Assembly (NCBI RefSeq): GCF_031202305.1
Contig: NZ_CP101731.1
Coordinates: 2,542,001-2,606,000 of the forward strand
DNA from: Pelagibacterium sp. 26DY04
GTDB taxonomy: Bacteria > Pseudomonadota > Alphaproteobacteria > Rhizobiales > Devosiaceae
DNA length: 64,000 nucleotides
Reading direction: 5' to 3'
Shown: positions 51,427 to 64,000 of the stretch, piece by piece
Numbering within the stretch: position 1 is the stretch's first letter
Layout of the letters: each line of letters starts with the position of its first letter
Program-made: the position numbers and the translations under genes
The notes under the pieces: generated by a model
The model's database searches: none
Seen by the model: only the letters and a program-made list of their open reading frames with translations
Told to the model about the DNA's origin: nothing

Positions 51427-52128
51427 ATGACACGCCTCACCACCATAGGCTTTGATGCCGACGACACACTCTGGCAGAACGAGCAATTCTTCCGCCTGAC
51501 CGAGAGGCAATTTGCCGACCTGCTTGCCGATTTCGCCGAGCCCGAACACCTCTCCGCGCGCCTGCTTGAGGCCGAAAAGCGAAATCTCGCCCATTACGGA
51601 TTCGGCATCAAAGGCTTCACCCTCTCGATGATCGAAACCGCGCTCGAAGTGACGGACGGCAAGGTGCCTGGCGAGATCATCGGACGTATCGTTTCAGCGG
51701 GCCGCGAAATGCTGAGCCATCCCATCGAAACCCTGCCCCATGTCCACGACACGCTCGAGGCCCTCACCGGCACCCACCGCTTGGTGCTGATCACCAAGGG
51801 CGACCTTTTCGATCAGGAGCGCAAGCTGGCCCAATCGGGTCTCGGCGACTTCTTCGATGCCGTCGAGATCGTCTCGGACAAATCGGCCGCCACCTACCAG
51901 CGCGCCTTCTCGCGCCATGGCGATGGACCGGCCCACGCCATGATGGTCGGCAATTCGCTGCGCTCGGACGTGCTCCCCGCCATCGAGGCGGGAAGTTGGG
52001 GCACATACGTCCCCCATGAACTCACCTGGAACTATGAGCACGCCGAAGAACCCGCCAACGCACCGCGCTTTGCAAAGATCGCTTCCCTCGCCGAACTCGG
52101 CCCTCTCATCGAAACCCTCAAACGCTAG
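51427..52128 (+). CDS. HAD-family hydrolase
   Basis: The 233-residue protein has HAD motif I DADDTLW (with the nucleophile and acid/base Asp) at residues about 9-15, a cap domain of helical character, motif II VLITKGD, and motif IV-like VGNSLRSDVLPAIEAG. The class and substrate cannot be set; many members are phosphatases with haloacid dehalogenase-like folds. The chosen ATG follows a weak site; an in-frame upstream start is not conserved in character. Confidence 0.9.
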   Translation: MTRLTTIGFDADDTLWQNEQFFRLTERQFADLLADFAEPEHLSARLLEAEKRNLAHYGFGIKGFTLSMIETALEVTDGKVPGEIIGRIVSAGREMLSHPIETLPHVHDTLEALTGTHRLVLITKGDLFDQERKLAQSGLGDFFDAVEIVSDKSAATYQRAFSRHGDGPAHAMMVGNSLRSDVLPAIEAGSWGTYVPHELTWNYEHAEEPANAPRFAKIASLAELGPLIETLKR

Positions 52129-52143
52129 CGACTCCGCCGGCGA

Positions 52144-52437
52144 TCAAAGCCCGATCCCGGCCATCGGCTCGGTTTCAAATCGATTGTCGAACCCTGCGAT
52201 CAGCGGCCTTGCCGCAGTGATTGCGTCGCGCACCGCCTGCAGGTCGAACGAAGCCTTGTGACTTTCCGGACTATCCCAGACCTCGGTTACCCAGATTCCC
52301 TCCGGGTGCTGATTGCAACGCGCCACGATATAGCTGTGGCATCCAGGCATGTAGTCGCCCGCGCTTTGCTTGAGGATGGCGAGCAACTCCTCCCGCCGAC
52401 CTTCCACGGCGATCATCCGTCCGATCAAGCCATACAT
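52144..52437 (-). CDS. ABM-family monooxygenase-like protein
   Basis: The 97-residue protein is an antibiotic biosynthesis monooxygenase-domain protein with ferredoxin-like fold: MIAVEGRREELLAILKQSAGDYMPGCHSYIVARC and IWVTEVWDSPESHKASFDLQAVRDAI. Such proteins are cofactor-free oxygenases or heme/quinone-related helpers; function here is unknown. GGGGAGAG lies just before the ATG. It is convergent with the HAD gene. Confidence 0.85.
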   Translation of the reverse strand: MYGLIGRMIAVEGRREELLAILKQSAGDYMPGCHSYIVARCNQHPEGIWVTEVWDSPESHKASFDLQAVRDAITAARPLIAGFDNRFETEPMAGIGL

Positions 52438-52553
52438 CTCAACTCTCCCCTTTGCGAACAAATAAAGAACGATTTTGCCGCGCGAGTCCACCCCAAATCC
52501 GAGATTTGTTGACTTCCCAGCGTGCCGGGGCCACAACCCCGGCGACTTCAAGA

Positions 52554-53435
52554 ATGAGCGCCCCCATGCCCCAGGATCAGATTTCGACCCCCCTCACCAA
52601 GGATCAGGCCTATGCCCTCGTCGATGCCGTGATGGAGCGCGACGACCTGGCGCTCACCGCCTCGGCCCATGAGAATGAGGAGACCGGGGAATGGATATTC
52701 GAAGCCACCTGCGACAGCCCCCCGGATATGGCGGCATTTCAGGCCCTGGCCAAATCTGTTCTGGGCGGCGATGTGGACTTCTCGGTCAACGCGATCGATG
52801 CCGACGCCGATTGGGTTTCCCGCTCGCTCGAAGGGCTGAAGCCGGTCACCGCGGGGGGCTTTTACGTCTATGGCAGCCATGACGCCGACACCCAACCGCG
52901 CGGCCTGATCCCCATCCATATCGATGCGGCGCAGGCCTTCGGCACCGGCCATCACGAGACGACCACCGGGTGCCTGGAGGCCATCCAGCGCGTTCTAAAG
53001 CGCAAGCAGCCGGTGCGGCCGATCGATGTGGGCACAGGAACCGGCATTCTCGCCATCGCCGTCGCCAAGCGGCGCAAGGTGCCGGTCATCGCATCCGATA
53101 TCGACCCCGTCGCCGTCCGCATCACGCGCGACAACGCCAAGGCCAACGGGGTCGGCCACCTCATCGTCGAGGTCGATGCCGCCGGTCTCGATCACCCCAC
53201 CATCCAGGGCAATGCGCCTTACGATTTGGTCGTCGCCAATATCCTGGCCGGGCCGCTCGTGACCCTCTCGCCCGACATCGGCCGCATCGCCGAACGGGGC
53301 GCCGCGATCATCCTGTCGGGCCTGCTCAACACTCAGGCCCAACGCGTCATCGCCGCCTACAACCGGCAGGGCATGGTGCTCAAGGACAGGATCGTGCGCA
53401 AGGACTGGACGACGCTGATCCTGGAAAAATCATAA
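52554..53435 (+). CDS. prmA: ribosomal protein L11 methyltransferase
   Basis: PrmA methylates lysines and the N-terminus of ribosomal protein L11. The 293-residue product has an N-terminal substrate-recognition domain and a C-terminal SAM domain with FGTGHHETTTGCLEAI, IDVGTGTGILAIAVAK (motif I), and VVANILAGPLVTLSPDI, the NIL(A) signature near the active site. Two ATGs, at 52554 and 52566, are possible; I used the first. A terminator-like hairpin follows the stop. Confidence 0.94.
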   Translation: MSAPMPQDQISTPLTKDQAYALVDAVMERDDLALTASAHENEETGEWIFEATCDSPPDMAAFQALAKSVLGGDVDFSVNAIDADADWVSRSLEGLKPVTAGGFYVYGSHDADTQPRGLIPIHIDAAQAFGTGHHETTTGCLEAIQRVLKRKQPVRPIDVGTGTGILAIAVAKRRKVPVIASDIDPVAVRITRDNAKANGVGHLIVEVDAAGLDHPTIQGNAPYDLVVANILAGPLVTLSPDIGRIAERGAAIILSGLLNTQAQRVIAAYNRQGMVLKDRIVRKDWTTLILEKS

Positions 53436-53471
53436 CAAAAAGCCCCTGCGGCCAGTGAGGCCGTGGGGGCT
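53436..53471 (-). terminator. terminator of the 46-residue protein gene
   Basis: On the minus strand AGCCCCCACGGCC-N5-GGCCGCAGGGGCT pairs with one 2-base mismatch and is followed by five T. It also stands just after prmA on the plus strand. Confidence 0.7.
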
Positions 53472-53511
53472 CATCGTCACGGTGCAGGGGCCTCAGCCCC
53501 AGGCGATTCGG

Positions 53512-53652
53512 TTAGTTGGCGCCCTTCTTGGACGTCCCGAAGTCACACCCGTAAATCCGCGAATAACGATCGACCTGGCGGGCCGCTTCACGGCTGCGCG
53601 CTTCGATCATGGCGTCTAGGGCCTTGCGGAAGAAGCTCTTGTCTTCAACCAT
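53512..53652 (-). CDS. 46-residue conserved-type small protein
   Basis: The protein MVEDKSFFRKALDAMIEARS... is 46 residues, highly charged and helical, with one cysteine in YGCDF near the end. AAGGAG lies 8 bases before the ATG, and a terminator with a T-run follows, so it looks like a real short gene. The pattern resembles small Rhizobiales proteins of the DUF1127 type in its FF..ALD..I.AR..EA.R.V..Y stretch, but I cannot be sure of that family. Confidence 0.6.
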   Translation of the reverse strand: MVEDKSFFRKALDAMIEARSREAARQVDRYSRIYGCDFGTSKKGAN

Positions 53653-53795
53653 GTCATCTCTCCTTGGTCCGACGGCAAATTTGGGTAACCTCGCCGTCGA
53701 GCCAATAGATAGTCCCAATCGCTTCTGGTAGTTAGACCTCAAGAGGAAACCCAGCCATGCCGGAAGCGCATGGACGGTTAACGAGAAAGTCCCCC

Positions 53796-55625
53796 ATGTC
53801 CACCTATGCCGCCATTCCCGACGCCAAGTTCCAGTCTTTCGAGGAAAGATCCGATCCGACGCAGGTGGCGCCGCGCCTTGCCGCGCTTCGCGCCCGATTG
53901 GACGAGATGGAAATCGACGGGTTTCTCGTGCCCCGCACCGACGTTCACCAGGGCGAATATGTCCCCGATTGTGATGCACGGCTTGCATACGTGACCGGCT
54001 TTACCGGCTCGGCTGGCCTGGCCCTGGTGACGACCGATATCGCCGCACTTTTTGTCGACAGCCGCTATACGCTTCAGGCGCCCGCGCAGACCGATACCTC
54101 GCTGGTTTCGATCCACGACACCACCACCGTCAATCCTGGCGAATGGATCGCCGAAAACCTCCCCGCCGGCAGCCGTATCGGCTTTGACCCCTGGCTGCAC
54201 ACTCCGGGTCGCCTCGCCTCCATCCGCGAGCCGCTCGAAAAGGCCGATATCGCACTTGTCCCGGTCTCCAACCCCGTCGACGCCATCTGGACCGACCGCC
54301 CGGCAGCACCCAACGGCCCGCTCGAAGTGCTCGGCAACAACCGTACGGGCAAATCGGCAAGCGACAAGCTGGCGGACCTGCGGGCGACCCTGGCCAGGGA
54401 AAGCGCCGATGCGGTCGTGCTCACCCTGCCGGAATCGCTGTGCTGGCTGTTCAACGTGCGCGGCCGCGATATCCCCCACAATCCCTTCGTTCTCGGCTTT
54501 GCCGTCATTCCCGCGCAGGGAAATCCGACCCTGTTCCTGGCTGACAACAAGCTGACGGAAGAAAACCGAACGGCCCTGGCCGGCACCGCCGAGCTCGCTG
54601 ACAAATCGGACTTCGAGGCCGCCTTGGCCGCTCTCGCCGGCGAGCGCAAGGCTATCTGGTTCGATCCCGAAACCGCCCCTGTCCAGGTCAAGACGATCCT
54701 TTCCCAGGGAGGCGCACGCCTCATCGAAAAGCGCGACCCCGTTCTGCTGCCCAAGGCGAAAAAGAACGAGGCGGAGCTGGCGGGGATGCGCGAAGCCCAA
54801 AAGCTCGACGGCATTGCGCTGGCCAAGTTTCTCGCCTGGTTCGATGAAGCCGCCCCCCGCGGCGGGCTGACCGAAATCGATATCGTCAAAATGCTCGAGG
54901 CCTTCCGCCGCGAGGAGCCGACCGCGGTCGATGTCAGCTTCGAAACCATCTCAGGCTCCGGCCCCAATGGCGCCATCGTCCACTACCGCGTGTCGGAAAA
55001 ATCCAACCGCAGCCTGGCGCCGGGAGAGCTGATGCTCGTCGATTCCGGCGCTCAATATCTCACCGGCACGACCGACATCACACGCACCATGGCCACCGGG
55101 CCGGTGAACGAGCAGCAGAAGGACCACTTCACCCGCGTCCTCAAGGGAATGATCGCCATCTCCCGCGCCCGCTTCCCCAAGGGCACGACCGGCGCTCAGC
55201 TCGATATCCTCGCGCGTCAATTCCTCTGGCAGGTCGGCCTCACCTACAATCACGGCACTGGCCACGGCGTTGGCGCCTTCCTCTCCGTCCACGAGGGGCC
55301 GGCCGGCATTTCGCCGCGTTATACTGTGCCGTTCGAGCCCGGCATGGTGCTCTCGAACGAGCCGGGCTTCTACCTCGAAGGCCAGTACGGCATACGCATC
55401 GAAAACCTAATCGTGGTGCGCGAAAGCGAGATCGCCCCCGGCTATCTCGAATTCGAAACGCTGACCCTCACCCCTATCGATCGCCGGCTCATCGCCGTCG
55501 ACATGCTCGAACCCGCAGAGCGCGACTGGCTCGACGCTTACCACGCCCGTGTCGCCCGGGAGATCGGGCCGCATCTCGATGCGCCGACGCGCGCATGGCT
55601 GGAACAAGCAACGGCGCCGCTCTGA
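53796..55625 (+). CDS. pepP: Xaa-Pro aminopeptidase (M24B family)
   Basis: The 609-residue metallopeptidase cleaves the N-terminal residue before proline. The C-terminal pita-bread domain supplies metal ligands in MLVDSGAQYLTGTTDITRT (two Asp), HGTGHGVGAF (His), LSNEPGFYLEG (Glu) and YGIRIENLIVV (Glu). The two preceding domains are creatinase-like (FVDSRYTLQ in the first). This length is that of the cytosolic APP1-type rather than the 440-residue PepP type, so the symbol is tentative. It is convergent with the exported-protein gene downstream. Confidence 0.92.
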   Translation: MSTYAAIPDAKFQSFEERSDPTQVAPRLAALRARLDEMEIDGFLVPRTDVHQGEYVPDCDARLAYVTGFTGSAGLALVTTDIAALFVDSRYTLQAPAQTDTSLVSIHDTTTVNPGEWIAENLPAGSRIGFDPWLHTPGRLASIREPLEKADIALVPVSNPVDAIWTDRPAAPNGPLEVLGNNRTGKSASDKLADLRATLARESADAVVLTLPESLCWLFNVRGRDIPHNPFVLGFAVIPAQGNPTLFLADNKLTEENRTALAGTAELADKSDFEAALAALAGERKAIWFDPETAPVQVKTILSQGGARLIEKRDPVLLPKAKKNEAELAGMREAQKLDGIALAKFLAWFDEAAPRGGLTEIDIVKMLEAFRREEPTAVDVSFETISGSGPNGAIVHYRVSEKSNRSLAPGELMLVDSGAQYLTGTTDITRTMATGPVNEQQKDHFTRVLKGMIAISRARFPKGTTGAQLDILARQFLWQVGLTYNHGTGHGVGAFLSVHEGPAGISPRYTVPFEPGMVLSNEPGFYLEGQYGIRIENLIVVRESEIAPGYLEFETLTLTPIDRRLIAVDMLEPAERDWLDAYHARVAREIGPHLDAPTRAWLEQATAPL

Positions 55626-55641
55626 GGTGTCACGTTCCGAA

Positions 55642-55674
55642 CGGCAAACCGTTTCCACTTTTGCCGGACACGCC
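55642..55674. repeat. interspersed palindrome, partial AAAAGTGG family copy
   Basis: CGGCAA-ACC-GTTTCCAC-TTTTGCCG and the GGACACGCC tail match the right half of the element at 13204. The palindrome sits between the aminopeptidase and the exported protein gene. Confidence 0.5.
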
Positions 55675-60835
<5,161 letters not shown>

Positions 60836-60944
60836 CGCCCCAGCAGCTCCCATGATGGTTGCGGCGTCCGTTTTACTCCGCCCGCGCCTCACCGTGCAAA
60901 CCGCTTGCGTCCGTTCAGCGCTGCGATCCACAGTTTAACCACTA

Positions 60945-60959
60945 GAACATTACAGGAAC
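60945..60959 (-). promoter_or_regulatory. LexA box (SOS operator) of recN
   Basis: Read on the minus strand, GTTCCTGTAATGTTC is GTTC-N7-GTTC, the alphaproteobacterial LexA consensus. It lies 110 bases before the recN start and after the bamD terminator, where the recN-ligA promoter must be. Confidence 0.8.
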
Positions 60960-60983
60960 ATTTCAGCACCGGCAAGCCGATAC

Positions 60984-61014
60984 GAAAACGCCCCGGCGCA
61001 ATGCCGGGGCGTTT
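60984..61014 (-). terminator. intrinsic terminator of bamD
   Basis: AAACGCCCCGGC-N5-GCCGGGGCGTTT has perfect 12-bp arms; on the minus strand four T follow, 22 bases after the bamD stop. Confidence 0.8.
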
Positions 61015-61035
61015 CATGATTTGGGGTGCAGCCGG

Positions 61036-61866
61036 TCAGTCCGACATCCAGTTCCCGGTCATCATCTGCGGCGACAGCCCTTGGTCCTGCAGCAGGGCAA
61101 AGCCGCGCTGATACCATTCCGAACTCGGATAATTGGTGCCGAGCACTGCGGCGGCGGTCTGCGCTTCTCCGACCAGCCCGATGGCGAGATAGGCTTCGAT
61201 AAGGCGGTAGAGCGCCTCTTCGACATGCGTACTGGTCTCGTGCTCCTCGACCACCACCCGGAAACGATTGATCGCGGCCGTATGGCGGCCATTGCCGAGA
61301 TAATAGCGGCCGACGCTCATCTCTTTGCCGGCCACCTGGTCGCGCGAAACCAGCAGCATCTGGCGCGATTCCTCGGCATATCGGGAATCGGGATAGGCGG
61401 ACTGGAGTTGGGTGAACGTCTCGATGGCGTTCGCCGCAAGTTCCTGGTCGCGCGTGATGTCGGTGATCTGCTGATAATACGCACTGCCCTTGAGGAACAG
61501 CACATAGGGCACTTCCGAGGATCTGGGATAAAGCGCCAGGAACCGGTCCGCCGCCAACACCGCTTCTTCAAACCGTCCGGACCGGAAGTTCGCAAAGGTC
61601 AGCATGACCCTGGCCCGCTCGTTGACGTCCGAGAACGGATTCTGGCGCTCCAGCGTCTCGAGATCTTCGATTGCCGCATTGTAGCGGTCGTTTTCCATGT
61701 TCTCGAGCGCGCTCGCATAGAGCTGATCGGGCGGAACCAGCGGCTCTTCGTCCTGGCGCGAGAACATGCTCATGGGCGAACAGGCGGCGAGAACGCCCAC
61801 CATGGCAATGGCAGCCGTCATCCGCAAAAGCACGGGCGTCTTGCTCTGTCTGGCTATGATATTCAC
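61036..61866 (-). CDS. bamD: outer membrane protein assembly factor BamD
   Basis: The 276-residue lipoprotein is the essential BamA partner that inserts beta-barrel proteins. Its lipobox is VGVLAAC with Cys29 lipidated. Five TPR-type repeats follow, including YASALENMENDRYNAAIEDLETLERQNPFSDVNERARVMLTFANFRSGRFEEAVLAADRFLALYP, and the final VEEALYRLIEAYLAIGL. Translation starts at a GTG with GGAG 7 bases upstream. It is between lpxC and recN, the conserved alphaproteobacterial order. Confidence 0.95.
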   Translation of the reverse strand: MNIIARQSKTPVLLRMTAAIAMVGVLAACSPMSMFSRQDEEPLVPPDQLYASALENMENDRYNAAIEDLETLERQNPFSDVNERARVMLTFANFRSGRFEEAVLAADRFLALYPRSSEVPYVLFLKGSAYYQQITDITRDQELAANAIETFTQLQSAYPDSRYAEESRQMLLVSRDQVAGKEMSVGRYYLGNGRHTAAINRFRVVVEEHETSTHVEEALYRLIEAYLAIGLVGEAQTAAAVLGTNYPSSEWYQRGFALLQDQGLSPQMMTGNWMSD

Positions 61867-61971
61867 GAAATACTCCGTTCTCTCATGGCCCGGCGAAAGC
61901 CGTGACCCGCACGTCCATGCTCCCCGCTAGCGAGGAATATGTCCAAAACTGTGACGGGGTTTATGGCCTAT

Positions 61972-62928
61972 TCAGCCGATAGAGCGCAAGTAGGGCTCCA
62001 CGGACAGCCTGTCGGGCAAATCGCCAAGCGCTTCCATTTCGAGCGGCAGCGCATCGGCTTCCATGATCTCGAAATTGGCTTCGCTGGCAAACAGCGACTT
62101 GAGCACCAGCGCGTTGAGGCCGTGCCCGCCCTTATAGGACCGGAACCGGCCGTAGATAGGCAACCCGGCCAGTGCCAGATCGCCGACCGCGTCGAGCAGC
62201 TTGTGGCGCACGAACTCGTCCTCGAATCGCAACCCATCGGGATTGACGATTTTTTCTTCCTCGATGGCGATCGAGTTCTCGAGGCTTGAGCCCAACGCAT
62301 ATCCTGCCTGACGCAACACCTTGGCCTGCGCGACGAAACCGAAGGTGCGGGCCGGCGCCACCTGGATGGCGAATTTGCGCGGCGACCAGTCGAAGATCAT
62401 CCGCTGGCGACCGATCACCTTGGAGTTGAAGTCGATCTCCACGTCGAACGCCCGCCCGTTGTAGGGCTCCAGCATGGCGAACGCATCGTTGTCGCGCACC
62501 GTCACCGAGCGCAGGATGCGGATGAATTTCTTGCGCTGGGGCTGGATCGAAATCCCCGCATCGAGCACTGCATCGACGAACGGTTCGGCGCTCCCGTCGA
62601 TGATCGGGCACTCCTCGCCGGTCACCACGATCTCGGCATTGTCGATGCCCAGCCCATTGAGCGCGGAAAGCACGTGCTCGACCGTGGCGACGCTGATCGA
62701 TTGACCGAGATCGATCACGGTGCACAGCGACGTACGGCTGACCCGTGCATGATCGATTCTGGCGCTGCCCAGAACTGTTCCATCTTCCGCGATTCGCGTC
62801 AGCGTATACCCGCTGTCGGCGGAAGCTGGCTTGATCGTAAGGCGTGAAGGCTGGCCGTTGTGAACGCCGATTCCGGCGAACTCAGCCGGACGGGTCAGCG
62901 TGCACTGGCGCACGGTCGGGTTTTTCAT
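61972..62928 (-). CDS. lpxC: UDP-3-O-acyl-N-acetylglucosamine deacetylase
   Basis: The 318-residue enzyme makes the committed step of lipid A synthesis. The zinc ligands are in SVATVEHVLSAL (His85) and RHKLLDAVGDLAL (His and Asp); the catalytic histidine is in YKGGHGLNAL near residue 265. RTFGFVAQ near 195 is the hydrophobic channel. The length and order are standard. Together with bamD and ftsZ it links outer-membrane and cell-division genes, as in other alphaproteobacteria. Confidence 0.97.
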   Translation of the reverse strand: MKNPTVRQCTLTRPAEFAGIGVHNGQPSRLTIKPASADSGYTLTRIAEDGTVLGSARIDHARVSRTSLCTVIDLGQSISVATVEHVLSALNGLGIDNAEIVVTGEECPIIDGSAEPFVDAVLDAGISIQPQRKKFIRILRSVTVRDNDAFAMLEPYNGRAFDVEIDFNSKVIGRQRMIFDWSPRKFAIQVAPARTFGFVAQAKVLRQAGYALGSSLENSIAIEEEKIVNPDGLRFEDEFVRHKLLDAVGDLALAGLPIYGRFRSYKGGHGLNALVLKSLFASEANFEIMEADALPLEMEALGDLPDRLSVEPYLRSIG

Positions 62929-62982
62929 CGGTACTCCGGGCCCTTCTGGTTTGTCGGCGGCCCAATCGCCTTACTAACGAAG

Positions 62983-63015
62983 ATCGGCCTGACGTAAAAG
63001 CAACGTCAGGCCGAT
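62983..63015 (-). terminator. hairpin terminator of ftsZ
   Basis: ATCGGCCTGACGT-N7-ACGTCAGGCCGAT has perfect 13-bp arms and starts 26 bases after the ftsZ stop; the following minus-strand bases are TCTTCGTT, so termination may be partial. Confidence 0.65.
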
Positions 63016-63040
63016 TCAAGCTTTAACACCAGATTTTGGA

Positions 63041-64000
63041 TCAACCGTGGCGTTTGAGAAACGCCGGAATTTCAAGCTGCTCCTTTTGCGGAGCCCGCGC
63101 CGGGGCCCGGCCATGTGCGTCGAGATGTCCCGCGGCACCCTCGGCCTGGGGACGCGGAGCGGCCGGACGGGGGCTCGCCGCCTCGATGGCGCTGCGCGCC
63201 GCGGCATCGTCAAACTGGGGCTGCACGCGTTCCGGTTCGGCCTGAGGCTCGGCTTCACCGCCGAGATTCAGCCCCACATTGGATGCAAGCCGGCGGAACA
63301 GGGCCCGGGCATTGCGCGGCTCCTCGCTGCGCGGCTGCTCCATCTGCGCGCGGACGACCGGCGGCAGATCGTCCGGACGGACAACACGGCGCTGGAGCTG
63401 AGGCCGCTCGGCACCCGAAGGCACATAGGGCCGGGGCATCGCGGCTTCCGGAGCACGCTGGGTCTCTTCCACCGGCTGACGCACGGGCGCTGCCGGCGTA
63501 TAGGGCTCGATCGTGACGCCGCTGTCTTCGACCGGCTGCTGAGCGGCAGGAGCCGGATTGCCGGTCTTGATCGCCTGAGCCACGGCGGCTTCGAACTGAT
63601 CGTCACTCATGTCCGCAGCGACCGGAGCAGGCTGCTCGGCGCGGGGCGCCTGGGCCGGAGCGGCAGCTTGGGGCTGAGGCTGCCCTTCGGCAGGACGGCG
63701 GGCCTGAAGCGGCTGACGCGCCGCATTGGGCTTAACCGGATCGAGTGCCTGCACCATCAGTGCGTCGGTGCCCGTAGCGACCACCGAAACGCGAACCTTG
63801 CCCTGGAGCGACTCGTCGAACGTTGCGCCCAGGATGATGTTGGCGTCGGAGTCGACCTCCTCGCGGATGCGCGAAGCGGCTTCGTCGACTTCGTAAAGCG
63901 TCATATCCTTGCCGCCGGTGATCGAGATCAACAGGCCGCGCGCGCCCTGCATCGAGACATCGTCGAGCAGCGGATTAGCGATCGCCGCCTCGGCGGCGTG
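63041..64000 (-). CDS. ftsZ: cell division GTPase FtsZ, C-terminal part (cut by window edge)
   Basis: Only the last 319 residues are visible. The first part is the end of the FtsZ GTPase/C-terminal subdomain ([47 protein letters not shown], ending SVVATGTDA). Then comes a long linker of about 220 residues rich in Pro, Ala, Gln and Glu, and finally the conserved C-terminal peptide [10 protein letters not shown] that binds FtsA and other partners. Long linkers are usual in Rhizobiales. The GTP-binding N-terminal domain lies beyond the window. Confidence 0.97.
   Translation of the reverse strand, partial: HAAEAAIANPLLDDVSMQGARGLLISITGGKDMTLYEVDEAASRIREEVDSDANIILGATFDESLQGKVRVSVVATGTDALMVQALDPVKPNAARQPLQARRPAEGQPQPQAAAPAQAPRAEQPAPVAADMSDDQFEAAVAQAIKTGNPAPAAQQPVEDSGVTIEPYTPAAPVRQPVEETQRAPEAAMPRPYVPSGAERPQLQRRVVRPDDLPPVVRAQMEQPRSEEPRNARALFRRLASNVGLNLGGEAEPQAEPERVQPQFDDAAARSAIEAASPRPAAPRPQAEGAAGHLDAHGRAPARAPQKEQLEIPAFLKRHG

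Overview
The window is high-GC chromosomal DNA from an alphaproteobacterium, most likely order Hyphomicrobiales and probably near Devosiaceae (inference from gene content, not from a database search). Supporting signs are a permuted two-piece tmRNA gene with tag ANDNYAEARLAA, the cell-envelope and repair order ftsZ-lpxC-bamD-recN-ligA, hflK-hflC followed by a DUF2065 gene, a GTTC-N7-GTTC type LexA box before recN, and several intergenic palindromic repeat families of the kind common in Rhizobiales. No phage, insertion sequence, CRISPR array or tRNA gene was seen. The window is mostly core genome with small accessory clusters between conserved blocks.

Layout. 1-4.8 kb: start of leuA, small membrane proteins, a PhzF-type enzyme, a glutathione transferase divergent from an HxlR regulator, and an ArsR-SRPBCC-RibD/DHFR-like operon with two matching operators. 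4.9-6.8 kb: ilvC and a TetR regulator with its own palindromic operator. 7-14.2 kb: a carbohydrate ABC transporter operon (binding protein, two permeases, ATPase), a fused two-domain oxidoreductase and a divergent AraC regulator; the second permease carries a single-base frameshift. 14.4-18.2 kb: LysR regulator, cupin, zinc alcohol dehydrogenase, a secreted protein and an FMN reductase. 18.4-22.3 kb: pdxJ, ilvN and ilvB, with ilvB preceded by a classic attenuator whose leader peptide reads MKTALILVVGRRIAT. 22.5-28.7 kb: a glycine-zipper lipoprotein, a MATE exporter, the pncA-pncB NAD salvage pair, a DJ-1/PfpI protein, a YbaK-type deacylase and a CaCA antiporter.

28.9-40.3 kb: miaA and serB head to head, an acetyltransferase, a GFA-family protein, hflK-hflC-DUF2065, an Hsp70-like YegD protein, a methyltransferase, folA, thyA, then ssrA followed directly by an sspB-type ClpXP adaptor gene and a ribbon-helix-helix protein. 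40.2-49.2 kb: a giant AsmA-family protein, a phytase-like secreted esterase, a UvrD/PcrA helicase and an unidentified protein. 49.4-56.9 kb: stress-like small proteins (YbjQ, two tandem DUF3072), SDR, HAD hydrolase, ABM monooxygenase, prmA, a 46-residue protein, an M24B aminopeptidase and an unidentified exported protein. 56.9-64 kb: ligA, recN, bamD, lpxC and ftsZ, all on the minus strand; ftsZ runs off the end.

How it fits together. leuA, ilvC, ilvN and ilvB place branched-chain amino acid synthesis within 22 kb, and the ilvB leader couples it to charged Leu/Ile/Val tRNA. ssrA, sspB and the membrane quality-control genes hflKC form a proteostasis theme. recN and ligA are probably cotranscribed behind a LexA box. 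I did not find a clearly new multi-gene system. The best leads are the ilvB attenuator, the frameshifted permease-ATPase junction, the fused oxidoreductase, the ssrA-sspB linkage, and the operator layouts at the ArsR and TetR genes.
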